A stretch of 64,000 bases of DNA from assembly GCA_963771295.1 (NCBI GenBank), contig CAVYTB010000011.1:1-64000 (forward strand), in the 5' to 3' direction. Positions 47,351 to 56,918 of this stretch are shown piece after piece. The stretch's first letter is position 1. Each line of letters starts with the position of its first letter. This stretch comes from Acidiferrum sp963771295 (GTDB lineage: Bacteria; Acidobacteriota; Terriglobia; Acidiferrales; UBA7541). Below the pieces are notes generated by a model. The model was not told the DNA's origin, did no database searches, and worked only from the letters and a program-made list of their open reading frames with translations. Position numbers and translations under genes: made by a program.

Positions 47351-47908
47351 GCGACGCGCTCCTTTGGACTCACTCTGGTCAAAAGCAAACGGTGAGTTTT
47401 TGTGACCAGGATTGTCGATGGGAAGGCCAAAACCATCAATTGGGGTAAATATGTATCAGCCTTGATGCTTTTATGTAGGGAGCAAAGGCGCGACTGAGAG
47501 CGAATGCCATCGAGAAAGTTTGCTCATTTTTACAGCGTACACCGTATGGATTTAGTATTTCGCCGGGGTAACAATGGGTGCATTCAACATTCTCACCCTG
47601 ACCTGCAGGCTGGGACGTCACTCCGAGCGTCCCAGCCTATCTTTTTTTGTCGAGAGGCCGAAGGCGCTCACAAGCTACGAAGTGAGGGCTGCCGCTGGTT
47701 CCACTCTGATGTACTGCTCGAGGATTGCTCGCGTCGTCAACTCAAACGCGCCCCAGCATCCGGGAATGCGCAGTCCCACCACCCAAAGTCGCATCGCCCA
47801 ACGTCTCTGCCGAACCTTACCTAGAAAAAGACGCCCTAAGACCCAGGTACCAAAAAAGCGGAACCTGCGGAACCCTCCGTTGTATTGTGACTGACGCGAG
47901 ACTCAAAA
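47351..47908. other. Intergenic region with one strong hairpin
   Basis: About 560 bases without a supported gene. Overlapping 100-codon frames on the plus strand (47504-47894) have no motif and share the strand with the hairpin at 47607. The region separates the receiver-like gene from the amidase gene. Confidence 0.4.
47607..47647 (+). terminator. Rho-independent terminator-like hairpin
   Basis: AGGCTGGGACG, a ten-base loop, and CGTCCCAGCCT form an eleven-base perfect stem, followed by ATC and a run of seven T. No plus-strand gene ends nearby; the closest is far upstream. It may end a small RNA or be a dispersed palindrome. Confidence 0.55.
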
Positions 47909-48928
47909 TTACTTTTTAGGAGGGAGGTACTTTTTGTCGATAGAGGCTACTACTACGTAGTTGGGGTCGACCATTTCGGTGAGGTGGAGGCGTCCGACTT
48001 TGGAGAAGAGCTCGTAGGCGTCGAGTTCGGAGAGGGAGTAGTCTCGGTGAATCCAGGCGACGAGTTCAGTGACGGCGATGCGGACGGCGTCGTCAACGGG
48101 GCGATAGATGCCGGTGGTCATGAGTTCGTGATCGTTTTCTAGACGCGGCCAGTCGGTGGACTTCCCCTTCACGAGTTCGAAGCGGAATTTTGCTTTCATG
48201 GGGACTTCGACGGCGCTGCCGGCAACTTCGCCATCGCCCATGGCGGCGTGTCCATCACCGAAATAGAAGAGCGCGCCTTTAACGTTGACGGGGAGATAGA
48301 GCGTGTTGCCGGGAGAGACTTCGGGCGCGTCCATGTTGCCACCGAATTCGGCGGGAACGATGGAGCTGCGGGCTTCACCGTGAGCGGGAGCTACGCCGAT
48401 GCAACCGAGGAAAGGCATGAGGGGAAACTGCGTTTTGAAATTGGAATCGAGGGCCTGGAAGGTGATGAGCTGTTTGTCGGCGTCGATGGGGTAATACCAG
48501 GCGCGTTCGGGGAGCGGAGCTTTTTCGAGCATGGGGGTGTAATGAGTGGAGTTGGCGGCGCCAAATCCCGGGCCGAAGGTGCCGACGCCCTGGTTGCTAT
48601 CGACCTTGAGATCGAGGATGTGAATGACGAGAGTGTCGCCAGGTTCGGCGCCGTCGATGAAGAAAGGGCCAGTGAGAGGATTGTCGATCTTGATGTTGGA
48701 AAAAGGGTCGCCGGGCTTTTGCAGAGCGTTGCCGAAACAGTCGAGAGAATTGGCTTCAAGGATGTTGCCGGGTTTGAGATGGGCGACGGGCTCGGCGGGG
48801 CCGAAGGTAGCTTTGACATTGTCCATCGAGGCACGGAAATGGACGATGTTGTCATCTGGAGTTTGCGCGGGAGTGCTGGATAGAAAGATAAGGGATGATG
48901 CGATCAGGGCGAATGATAGACGGCGCAC
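47909..48928 (-). CDS. Acetamidase/formamidase family hydrolase, exported
   Basis: 339 residues from GTG 48928 (after GGAGG), with a signal peptide (MRRLSFALIASSLIFLSSTPAQT, natively V first). Family strings: PVAHLKPGNILEANSLDCFG, GPFFIDGAEPGDTLVIHILDL, GCIGVAPAHGEARSSIVP, EFGGNMDAPEVSPGNTLYLPVNV, and ALFYFGDGHAAMGDGEVAG, the His/Glu region typical of the family. It hydrolyses amides such as acetamide or formamide in the periplasm. A frame to 48973 adds residues before the signal peptide and is not used. Confidence 0.9.
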   Translation of the reverse strand: MRRLSFALIASSLIFLSSTPAQTPDDNIVHFRASMDNVKATFGPAEPVAHLKPGNILEANSLDCFGNALQKPGDPFSNIKIDNPLTGPFFIDGAEPGDTLVIHILDLKVDSNQGVGTFGPGFGAANSTHYTPMLEKAPLPERAWYYPIDADKQLITFQALDSNFKTQFPLMPFLGCIGVAPAHGEARSSIVPAEFGGNMDAPEVSPGNTLYLPVNVKGALFYFGDGHAAMGDGEVAGSAVEVPMKAKFRFELVKGKSTDWPRLENDHELMTTGIYRPVDDAVRIAVTELVAWIHRDYSLSELDAYELFSKVGRLHLTEMVDPNYVVVASIDKKYLPPKK

Positions 48929-49024
48929 GGAAGCCTCCGATGGAATTGGAAAAGCGAATTCGAAGTGCAACATGATTTGGCGGCAGAGTCAATCGGAGGA
49001 GTGTCTGCTATTCTCGAAGGGCTT

Positions 49025-49441
49025 ATGAGATTGGTGGTGGCAGCAGTGGTGGAGCGCGAGGACCGGCGGCTGTTGATTGGACAACGGCGGCGGGATGATA
49101 GCTCCGCGCTCAAGTGGGAATTTCCTGGGGGAAAAGTGCGGGACGGAGAGGGATTGGAAGAGGCGTTGGCGCGGGAGTTGCGGGAGGAGTTGGGGGTGAC
49201 GGTGTTGAAAAGCGTGGAGATTGGAAAGGTGCGGCACCAGTACGCGGACAGACCGGAGGAATTGGAGATCCATTTTTTTGTGGCGAAGATAGCGGAGAAA
49301 GAGATTACGCCGCGGGTGTTTGAGCAGATCGCGTGGGTGCTACCAAAGGAATTGGCGGGGTACGATTTTCTGGCGGCGAACCGGGAATTGATTGCGCACC
49401 TGGCGACCGGGAAGATCAAACCGGGGGAGATATTGGAGTAA
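49025..49441 (+). CDS. Nudix hydrolase, MutT-like
   Basis: 138 residues, ATG 49025. The Nudix box is GGKVRDGEGLEEALARELREELGV, with GX5E and REUXEEXGU. Before it: VVAAVVEREDRRLLIGQRRR. After it: HQYADRPEELEIHFFVA and a Trp near VFEQIAWVLPKEL that could be the 8-oxo-dGTP specificity residue. It should hydrolyse oxidised or excess nucleoside triphosphates. Divergent from the amidase gene. Confidence 0.9.
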   Translation: MRLVVAAVVEREDRRLLIGQRRRDDSSALKWEFPGGKVRDGEGLEEALARELREELGVTVLKSVEIGKVRHQYADRPEELEIHFFVAKIAEKEITPRVFEQIAWVLPKELAGYDFLAANRELIAHLATGKIKPGEILE

Positions 49442-49835
49442 AGAGAGGCAAGATATTCACCACCGAGGGCACGGAGGGAGAAGAGACAGAGTGACGGAAA
49501 AGGATTACGTAGAGGCGCGTGCGCGAGTGGCTGGACATGGAAGAAAAATACGCGACGGTGAGAGGCTGAGGGGATCGGTCGCTCGTCGCAAATTAGAGCC
49601 TAACTCATCTTAGCTGGCATAAAAGCCAGCGCTACATTTAGGAAGTAAGACCGCCGAGAAATAAGACCGCATGCCGACAAGCCAGATGTGCGATCGACCG
49701 CAAAGAACCCACACGCAAAAACGGCGTGTGGGGCACCCAGAATCCTTAAAAAAGTCTCAGGAAAAGCCTCAAGAAAAGCCTCAAGAAGAGCCTCACCGCT
49801 GAAGGGGTGAGCTACCAGAGCATTTCCCAGTTTGC
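49442..49835. other. Intergenic region with repeats
   Basis: About 390 bases with no gene. It includes a CACCGAGGGCACGGAGGG-type repeat near 49461, and four tandem 12-base units at 49750-49797 followed by a hairpin (49792-49810). A 73-codon frame near 49392-49613 is unlikely to be real. Confidence 0.45.
49750..49797. repeat. Four tandem 12-bp units
   Basis: Units are AAAAGTCTCAGG, AAAAGCCTCAAG (twice, identical) and AAGAGCCTCACC. Downstream a hairpin CTCACC...GGTGAG begins in the last unit. It lies 39 bases past the aceE stop and could affect the end of its mRNA. Confidence 0.75.
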
Positions 49836-52515
49836 TTAAGAGATTACGGGGTTGGGTTTGTCCGGGTTGATGCCGAGTTCGGTGATGGCTTTGTCGAGGA
49901 CGGACTTGTTCGATTTTGCCGTCGGTGAAGAGTTCGTGCAAGGTGGCGAGGGTGATGAAGCGCGAGTCCACTTCGAAGAAGTCGCGGAGCGAGGCGCGGC
50001 CTTCGCTGCGGCCGAAGCCGTCGGTGCCCAGCGAGGCGAGGCGGCGCGGCATCCACTTGCTGATCATGTTGGGCAGCGTCTTCAAATAGTCGGAGGCGGC
50101 GACGAGCACGCCCGGCGCGTCTGTCGAGGCACTGCGTGACGTACGGAACGCGCGGCTTTTTCGCCGGGATGCAGGCGGTTCCAGCGTTCGGTTTCGATGC
50201 CGTCGTTGTAGAGCGCCTTGTAGCTGGTGACGCTCCAAACATCGGCGGCGACGCCGTATTTCTGCTCGAGGATTTCCTGCGCGTGCAGCGCTTCGTTCAG
50301 GATGGCGCCGCTGCCGAAGAGTTGCGCGCGCAGTTTCGATTTTTTGTTTTCGGCAGCGCGGAATTGGTACATGCCCTTCAGAATGCCTTCCTTCGACGCC
50401 GGCAGGCATCGGCGGCATGGCGTAAGGCTCGTTCATCACGGTGATGTAGTAGAAGATGCTTTCGCCGTCTTTGTACATGCGGCGGATGCCGTCCTGAATG
50501 ATGACGGCAATTTCGTAGGCGAACGCGGGATCGTAAGCGCGAAGATTCGGGACGGGCAGCGCGAGCACGTGGCTGTTGCCGTCCTGGTGCTGCAGGCCTT
50601 CGCCGGCAAGCGTGGTGCGGCCGGCAGTGCCGCCGAGCAGGAATCCGCGGGTGCGCATATCGGCGGCGGCCCAGATGAAATCGGCGATGCGCTGGAATCC
50701 GAACATGGAGTAGTAAATGAAGAATGGAATGGTGTTGATGCCGTGCGTGGCATAGGCGGAGCCGGCGGCGATGAACGAAGCCATGGAGCCGGCTTCGGTG
50801 ATGCCCTCTTCGAGAATCTGGCCGTCCTTCGCTTCCTTGTAATAGAGCAGCGTGTTGACGTCGACGGGCTCGTAGCTTCTGGCCGACGCTGGAATAGATG
50901 CCGACGGTGCGGAAGAGCGATTCCATGCCGAAGGTGCGCGCTTCGTCGGGAACGATGGGCACGATGAGCTTGCCGATCTCGGGATCCTTCAGCATTTTGC
51001 GCAGCATGCGCGACGAAAGCCATGGTGGTGGAAACTTCGCGGCCATCGCTGCCGTCGTGAAATTCCTTGAAGAGTTCGTCGTGATCGGCGGCGAGCGGCT
51101 TGGCGCGGACTTTGCGCTGCGGAACGTAGCCGCCGAGCGCCTCGCGGCGCGCTGCAGATACTGAATTTCCTCGCTGTCTTCGGCGGGCGGTAGAAGGGGA
51201 CGTCGCTGCATGTCTTCGTCGCTGAGCGGAATGCCGAAGCGCGAGCGGAATTCGCGCAGCTCGTCTTCGTTCAGTTTTTTCTGCTGGTGCGTGACGTTCT
51301 TGCCTTCGCCCGCTTCGCCGAGGCCGTAGCCCTTGATGGTGCGCGCCAGAATACGGTGGGGCCGCCCTTGTGTTCCACGGCGGCTTTGTAGGCGGCGTAA
51401 ACTTTGCGCGGATCGTGTCCGCCCAGGCGCAGGCGGCGCAGCTGCTTCGTCGGGAAGCGGCTCGACCAGTTTCAGCAGGCGCGGATCGCTGCCGAAGAAA
51501 TGCTCGCGAACGTAGGCGCCGGATTCAACGACGAGCTTCTGGTATTCGCCGTCGACCATTTCGCCCATGCGCTTGACGAGCAGGCCTTCGGTGTCGCGCT
51601 CGAGAATCGGATCCCACTCGCTGCCCCACAGAACCTTGATAACGTTCCAGCCCGCGCCGCGGAAAGCGGATTCGAGTTCCTGAATGATCTGGCCGTTGCC
51701 GCGCACCGGGCCATCGAGGCGCTGAAGATTGCAGTTGATGACAAAAATCAGGTTGTCGAGTTTTTCGCGCGAGGCCAGAGTGATGGCGCCGAGCGATTCG
51801 GGCTCGTCGGTTTCGCCGTCGCCGAGGAACGCCCAGACTTTCGCGTCGGTGACCGGCTTCAGGCCGCGATTTTCCAGATAGCGATTGAAGCGCGCCTGAT
51901 AGATGGCCATCAGCGGGCCAAGGCCCATCGAAACGGTGGGAAATTCCCAGAAATCGGGCATGAGCCAGGGGTGCGGATAGGAAGAGAGGCCGCCGCCGGG
52001 TTTCAGTTCGCGGCGAAAATTCTCCAGTTGCTCGACGCAGAGGCGGCCTTCGAGAAACGCGCGCGCATAAATGCCCGGAGCAGCGTGGCCCTGGAAATAG
52101 ACAGTGTCGCCTTCAAACTCTTCGGTGCGCGCGCGGAAGAAATGGTTGAAGCCAACTTCGTAGAGAGTGGCGGCGGAAGCGTAGGTGGAGATGTGGCCGC
52201 CGATGTTGTGCTCCACGCGGTTGGCGCGAACGACCATGGCCAGAGCGTTCCAGCGAATAAGGCTCTTGATGCGGCGCTCGAGTTCCTGGTCGCCGGGGAA
52301 GAGCGGCTCGAGGCGGGCGGGGATCGTGTTGGCGTAAGGCGTGTTGGCGGTGAAAGGAAGATCGATGCCGCTGACAGTGGCGTGGGCGCGCAGGCGCTCC
52401 AGAATTTCCGGGCGACGTCGGGGCCGCTGGATTCCAGCACGGAATCGAGCGACTCGAGCCATTCCTGAATTTCGACGTCGTCAATGTGTCTGGGCGTAAT
52501 TGTTTCCTGATCCAT
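49836..52515 (-). CDS. aceE: Pyruvate dehydrogenase E1 component, frameshifted
   Basis: About 893 residues from ATG 52515 (MDQETITPRHIDDVEIQEWL), stop near 49836 (DKPNPVIS). Homodimeric type E1: GHISTYASAATLYEVGFNHFFRA, DTVYFQGHAAPGIYARAFLEGRL, FLGDGETDEPESLGA, WNVIKVLWGSEW, RTIKGYGLGEAGEGKNVTHQQKKL, then the pyrimidine-binding domain VPDEARTFGMESLFRTVGIY and a C-terminal domain with FGRSEGRASLRDFFEVDSRF. About nine frame changes (near 52420, 51440, 51360, 51145, 51020, 50880, 50410, 50125, 49910). It decarboxylates pyruvate with thiamine diphosphate and acetylates E2 lipoyl groups. The genes for E2 and E3 are not adjacent. Confidence 0.88.
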
Positions 52516-52913
52516 AGGAGCGACCGGCCTTCTTTCCTTTCCAAAGGCGCAAAAGGCGCCAAGGGCGAAATCAACGAGTGAGTCCGCAATTTCTAAGAAT
52601 AACACCTTGAGGAGGAGATGTGCACGCGGAAGGGTAGGTTAGAAAAATTGTTGATAGGGTGGAGTGATTTCTTGGATGGACGGATTCGTGGATAGCGCAA
52701 AGAGGAGAAAGGAGAGTTCGAGCCGTTCGATCGTCGTAACCCACCCTTCGCAAGAAAACACGAAGGATGGGGCATCTTCAAGGTTTAGGGTCTGAGCAAC
52801 TGAGGAGTTCTGACTGCCCCTAGGTTGAGAGCCTTCGAGCCGCTCACGACGCGGCTCTCAGGATGACAGCGAGTATATGCTCGCACTGAAGCTGTGCCCA
52901 GCCGAAGTCTCGG
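52516..52913. other. Intergenic region upstream of aceE
   Basis: About 400 bases with a likely aceE promoter. A hairpin CCACCCTTCG/CGAAGGATGG occurs at 52741-52770, and a second stem AGCCGAAGTCTCGGCT near 52898-52914 follows the SDR stop on the minus strand. No accepted reading frame. Confidence 0.4.
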
Positions 52914-53651
52914 CTAGAGGGTGCGGCCGCCGTCGAGGACTAAGGTGTGGCCGGTCATGAATTCGGCGGTGATGAGGAACATGACAGCGTCGGTGATGTC
53001 CTGAGGGCTGCCAGTTTTTGCGAGCGGGGCGCGCTTGATGAAGTCGGCTTGCCATTCGGGAGGATCGCCGGGCATGGTGATGGTGCCGGGAGCGATGGCG
53101 TTGACGCGAACTTTGGGGGCGAGTTCCTTGGCGAGAATGCGAGTGAGTAGAATGACGCCGGCTTTGGAAATAGAGTGCGGAAGAAATTCGCGCCAGCCCA
53201 TCAGGCCGCCGATGTCGGCGAAATTGATGATGACGCCGTTGCCCGATTGCGTGAGATAGGACGCGGCGGACTGGCAGCAGAAGAATGGTGCTTTGAGATT
53301 GGTGTCGAGGGACGCGTCCCAGGTGGCTTCGGAGGTTTCGCCAAATTTAGTTTCGAGGAAATTGGCAGCGCTGTTGATGAGGATATCGAGTCGGTGGAAT
53401 TCCTTCGCGACACGCGCAAAGAGATCTTGAATCTGCTCGACGCGAGTGAGATCGGCCTGGATGGCGATGGAGCGGCGGCCGAGTTTTTCGACGTCGTGGA
53501 CGACTTCGAGGGCTTCCGATTGCGATTTGCCGTAGTGGACGGCGACGTCGGCGCCTTCGGTAGCGAGGCGAAGAGCGATAGCGCGGCCGAGACGCTTCCC
53601 TGCCCCGGTGACGAGGGCGACGCGGTTGTGGAGGGTGGGTTCGGTGGACAT
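52914..53651 (-). CDS. SDR oxidoreductase, pteridine-reductase-like, His for catalytic Tyr
   Basis: 245 residues, ATG 53651. Rossmann motifs: VALVTGAGKRLGRAIALRLA, QADLTRVEQ, LINSAAN. The catalytic area is FADIGGLMGWREFLPHSISKAGVILLTRILAKELAP. Where SDRs have YxxxK, this one has HxxxK (CAC codon). The DIGG motif is typical of pteridine reductase or FolM-type SDRs. The C-terminal GHTLVLDGGRTL is standard. With Tyr replaced the usual proton transfer should be impaired, so activity is uncertain; a single base change (TAC to CAC) would explain it. Confidence 0.9.
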   Translation of the reverse strand: MSTEPTLHNRVALVTGAGKRLGRAIALRLATEGADVAVHYGKSQSEALEVVHDVEKLGRRSIAIQADLTRVEQIQDLFARVAKEFHRLDILINSAANFLETKFGETSEATWDASLDTNLKAPFFCCQSAASYLTQSGNGVIINFADIGGLMGWREFLPHSISKAGVILLTRILAKELAPKVRVNAIAPGTITMPGDPPEWQADFIKRAPLAKTGSPQDITDAVMFLITAEFMTGHTLVLDGGRTL

Positions 53652-53911
53652 AAAGTGGGTGGCTTAGGAAAAGGTAGCACAAGAAATAGAAGGAAGTGTT
53701 AGTGAGTCATTGCGAGTGAAGCTATGAATCTCATTTTCTCACCAATCCAGCGCCAGGCGAGGTGTGCCGCACCTACGGCGCTCGGCCTCTTTGAACATCG
53801 GATCCCAGCGCTTACGCGCTGGGCTAATATCTGACGCGCCTCTAGCGCTGAAAAGCAGATTAGAAAAAAGCTTCACCCCTGGAAGAGGTGAGGCACATGA
53901 CAGACAGGAGA
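53652..53911. repeat. Palindrome-rich intergenic region
   Basis: Contains CCCAGCGCTTACGCGCTGGG (53804-53823), a hairpin; further short inverted repeats and the string CTTCACCCCTGGAAGAGGTGAGG (near 53869). Such elements are common between genes in this window. No gene seen. Confidence 0.55.
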
Positions 53912-55240
53912 TCAGTGGTGTTCCTTGTCCATGTAGAGGTGGGAGGATGGGGCGAGGGAGTCGGAGACGGCTTCGCCGGTGATGAGGCGTGCGCCGCGGC
54001 TGAAGGTGAGGTACTCGAAACCCCATTCGATGAAAACTTGAACGCGGCTCTGGAATTGAACGAGATACATGAGATGGATGAAGAGCCAGATGAGCCAGGC
54101 GAGAAAACCGGAGATGTGCAGCCCGAAGATACTGGCGACGGCAGCGGCGCGACCAATGACGGCCATATCTCCCTTGTTGAAATAGCGGAAGGGCGGAACG
54201 TTTTGTTTTCCTTCCAGGCGGGATTTGATCGTTTTTGCGGCATAACGTCCGCCTTGAATGGCGACTGGAGAAACGCCGGGGAGAGGCTTGCCGTGCTTGT
54301 CGAGGGAAAGCGCGAGGTCGCCGACGACGAAAATATTGGGATAGTTGGGAATGGTGAGATCGGGAAGCATTTTGATGCGACCGCTACGATCGGTCTCGGC
54401 GTGAGTACGCTCGGCAACTTTACGGCCGAAGTCGTTGACGGTGACGCCACCGGCCCAGAGAACGGTGCGCGCGGGGAGCTTGATGTCCGCGCCGTCGTGA
54501 GAGTAGTGAACGCCGTCGGCATCGATATTGTTGACCATGGCGTTTTTGAAGATTTCAACGCCGAGATGGGAAACAAGCTTTTCGGCTTTGGCGGAAAGAT
54601 CCTCAGGATAGGCGGTAAGCACGCGAGCGGCGCCATCGAGAAGGATAATGCGGGCTTCGCCAGGATTGATGTGGCGAAAATCATGGCGAAGAGTTTCGCG
54701 AGCAATTTCGGCGAGGGCGCCGGCAAGTTCGAGGCCAGTGGCGCCAGCACCGACGATGACGAAGGTGAGCCAGGCGCGGGCTTCGGCTTCCGAGCCGGAA
54801 CGCTCGGCACGTTCGAAGGCGTAGAGAATTTTGTGGCGGATGGCAGTGGCTTCCTCAACAGTTTTGAGACTGGGGGCGAAGGCGCGCCAAGCATCGTTGC
54901 CGTAATAGGAAGTTTGCGAACCGGTGGCGATGATGAGGGAGTCGTAGGGGAAGGTGCTGCCGTCGCGAAGAATAACTTTTTGGGCCGCGGGATCGAGATC
55001 GACGGCTTCGCCGAGGAGGACTTCGGTGTTTTTCTGGCGGCTGAGGACCGCGCGGAGCGGAGAGGCGACCTGACCGGGCGAGAGAGAGCCGGTGGCAACC
55101 TGATAGAGAAGCGGTTGGAAGAGATGGAAATTGCGCTTGTCGATGAGGGTGACGGATGCGGTGGCGTGCTTGAGGGTCCGGGCGGCGACGAGTCCGCCAA
55201 AACCGCCCCCGAGAATGAGAATTTTATGTGTGCCGGCCAT
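53912..55240 (-). CDS. ndh: Type II NADH dehydrogenase-like FAD oxidoreductase
   Basis: 442 residues, ATG 55240. FAD motif: KILILGGGFGGLVAARTL; ATG motif: YDSLIIATGSQTSYYG; NAD motif: FVIVGAGATGLELAGALAE; second FAD motif: IFVVGDLALSLDKHGKPLPGVSPVAIQGG. The C-terminal part has IFGLHISGFLAWLIWLFIHLMYLVQF, the membrane-anchor helix of NDH-2. It transfers electrons from NADH to quinone without pumping protons. It lies close to the SDR gene on the same strand but separated by a repeat-rich gap. Confidence 0.92.
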   Translation of the reverse strand: MAGTHKILILGGGFGGLVAARTLKHATASVTLIDKRNFHLFQPLLYQVATGSLSPGQVASPLRAVLSRQKNTEVLLGEAVDLDPAAQKVILRDGSTFPYDSLIIATGSQTSYYGNDAWRAFAPSLKTVEEATAIRHKILYAFERAERSGSEAEARAWLTFVIVGAGATGLELAGALAEIARETLRHDFRHINPGEARIILLDGAARVLTAYPEDLSAKAEKLVSHLGVEIFKNAMVNNIDADGVHYSHDGADIKLPARTVLWAGGVTVNDFGRKVAERTHAETDRSGRIKMLPDLTIPNYPNIFVVGDLALSLDKHGKPLPGVSPVAIQGGRYAAKTIKSRLEGKQNVPPFRYFNKGDMAVIGRAAAVASIFGLHISGFLAWLIWLFIHLMYLVQFQSRVQVFIEWGFEYLTFSRGARLITGEAVSDSLAPSSHLYMDKEHH

Positions 55241-55544
55241 AGCGAATCCACCGTGCTGGTAAAATGGGATGGGAGAGATAGTTTACAGGAGTCAGATTTG
55301 GGTTTTAAGGTTTAAGTTATAAGAACAGTTGAAAGTTGAAGGAAAAGCAGATCCCTCGCTGCGCTCGGGATGACGATGGGGGCGCGGGGAGGTGAGGCGG
55401 CATTTGACTAGGGAATGATTCACCAAGAAAGGGGCTGAGTGGGCACAGCGGAAGCCGAGAGGAAGATAGGTGGTGGAAAAGGCGGCCGGCTTAAAAGGCG
55501 GACGTTATCGAAACCGCGCGGAGAGGAAACGTCGACTGAGAGAC
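55241..55544. other. Intergenic region with a dispersed palindrome
   Basis: About 300 bases between the NDH-2 gene and a divergent gene. GCAGATCCCTCGCTGCGCTC (55347-55366) followed by GGGATGAC is shared with 62036-62063 and is probably a REP-like element. Confidence 0.5.
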
Positions 55545-55919
55545 ATGAGCGAACATTCAGGAGAGGGAGGGTCGTGGAGTGAGCAGACCGAGAGGAACGC
55601 GTTGCGGCTGTTGCTGTCGGACTTGATTCAACCGGCGACGCGGGTGGAGTTGTTGGGATTGATGGACGAAGAATTGTTTGCGAACGATCTGCATCGCGTG
55701 GTGTACGAAGAGATGCGGGGAATGGGACAGTTGGCGGGGCGAGAAATGCGGAGTTTGCTGCCGGCACGAATCACGAACCGAGGTTTCCCAGAGTTTGACT
55801 GGAGCGAATTTCTGGGATCGAAGGTTGCGAGCGAAAAAGAGATCGAAGAGTTGTATGCGAGCGTGTTGCGAATGATCGAAATGCGGCACCGCGACGATGC
55901 GGAACCGGGAGCGAACTAA
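55545..55919 (+). CDS. Hypothetical helical protein
   Basis: 124 residues from ATG 55545 (MSEHSGEGGSW); an upstream in-frame start at 55470 (GTG/ATG) would add 25 basic residues. It has ERNALRLLLSDLIQPATRVELLGLMDEELFANDLHRVVYEEMRGMGQL, a helical layout that loosely resembles DnaB N-terminal or DnaG C-terminal helicase-binding domains. No motif confirms this. The next gene starts two bases after its stop, so they are an operon. Confidence 0.55.
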   Translation: MSEHSGEGGSWSEQTERNALRLLLSDLIQPATRVELLGLMDEELFANDLHRVVYEEMRGMGQLAGREMRSLLPARITNRGFPEFDWSEFLGSKVASEKEIEELYASVLRMIEMRHRDDAEPGAN

Positions 55920-55921
55920 AG

Positions 55922-56560
55922 GTGAGGAAGAGCGCGCGACAGATCGGGTACTTGGCGGAGGCGATCTGTTTTGTTGGCTACGTGGGATTGTACATCTGGA
56001 AATTGCAGGTGCAGGTTCCCGATTCGTGGTGGGTATTCGTGGTGTGGCTGGGCGGGAGCATAGTGTTGCGGAGGGATACGCCTAAAACGTTGGGATGGCG
56101 CGCGGACAATTTGTGGGCGGCGACAAAACGGGCGGAGTGGTTTTTCGTTCCAGCGGCGCTGGGGATTTGTGCAATTGGAGTTTTTCTGGGGATGCTGCAG
56201 CGGGTCCCGGGACACTTGACTCAACCGAAGCACTTGTTCGGGTATATGGCGTTTTGCCTGCTGCAACAGGTGGGACTGAATTCATTTTTGACGAACCGGT
56301 TGCTGAGCGCATTTGAAAAGCCGTGGATTGCGGCGACGGCGGCGGGAATTTCGTTTGCAGCGCTGCATTGGCCGAACCCGGTGCTGGTGCCATTGACGTT
56401 GGTGGGCGGGATAGCAATGGCGTGGCTGTTTGCGAAAGAGCGGAATATTTTACCGCTAACGGTAGGGCAGGCGATTTTGGGAGCGCTGGTGTGGTGGGCG
56501 TTTCCGTTGGCTTGGCATCACTCGATGAGAGTGGGGCCGGGGTATTGGAATTATCGCTAG
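55922..56560 (+). CDS. CPBP-like membrane protein lacking the Glu pair
   Basis: 212 residues from GTG 55922, two bases after the previous stop. About six hydrophobic helices. It has the layout of CPBP/Abi intramembrane proteases: a helix with FCLLQQVGLNSFLTNRLL, AAGISFAALHWPNPVLVPL (His), and PLTVGQAILGALVWWAFPL. The usual EExxxR is QQVGLNSFLTNR, so the catalytic Glu pair is absent and it may be inactive or a different enzyme. Role unknown. Confidence 0.7.
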   Translation: MRKSARQIGYLAEAICFVGYVGLYIWKLQVQVPDSWWVFVVWLGGSIVLRRDTPKTLGWRADNLWAATKRAEWFFVPAALGICAIGVFLGMLQRVPGHLTQPKHLFGYMAFCLLQQVGLNSFLTNRLLSAFEKPWIAATAAGISFAALHWPNPVLVPLTLVGGIAMAWLFAKERNILPLTVGQAILGALVWWAFPLAWHHSMRVGPGYWNYR

Positions 56561-56918
56561 GACAAGTTGTCAGCTGTCAGTTTTAAGTAACGCAAGAGCT
56601 CACCACAGAGGACACAGAGGGCACAGAGAAAAACAAGAGTGAAGGAAAAGAAGAAAGAAGGAAAAAGAATGAAGGAAGGATCGCAACTGCAACGCGAAGC
56701 TAACGGCGCCCGCACCGGAAGGCGGCGGCTCCATGAGCTAGCTGCGGAACCGAGCTGAAGAGTTTGCGTGAGAACTGCGAAAAGCGGCCCTCAACGGCTA
56801 AAGCCGCGTTGAGTTTTAGGGAGGCATGGCACAGCTGAAGCCGTGCCCTCCCGAAGAAGAGTGGGTTATCACACAGGCTCTGAAGGTCGGCCACTACAAA
56901 GGCTGGGAGATGTTGGGG
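56561..56918. repeat. Intergenic region with several dispersed repeats
   Basis: About 360 bases. Contains CACCACAGAGGACACAGAGG then GCACAGAG (56601-56628) and a hairpin GGGAGGCATGGCACAGCTGAAG with CCGTGCCCTCCC (56819-56852). A 64-codon minus-strand frame was not accepted. No gene. Confidence 0.55.

Noticed and set aside
47504..47894. Three overlapping plus-strand frames of about 106 codons
   Set aside because: Mutually overlapping, no motifs, and they cross a terminator hairpin.
50227..52468. Plus-strand frames opposite aceE
   Set aside because: Shadows of the E1 gene, whose recognisable protein is on the minus strand.
53888..55315. 475-codon plus-strand frame opposite the NDH-2 gene
   Set aside because: It is an antisense shadow of a clearly recognisable FAD oxidoreductase; GC-rich codon structure keeps the frame open, and the protein has no family motif.
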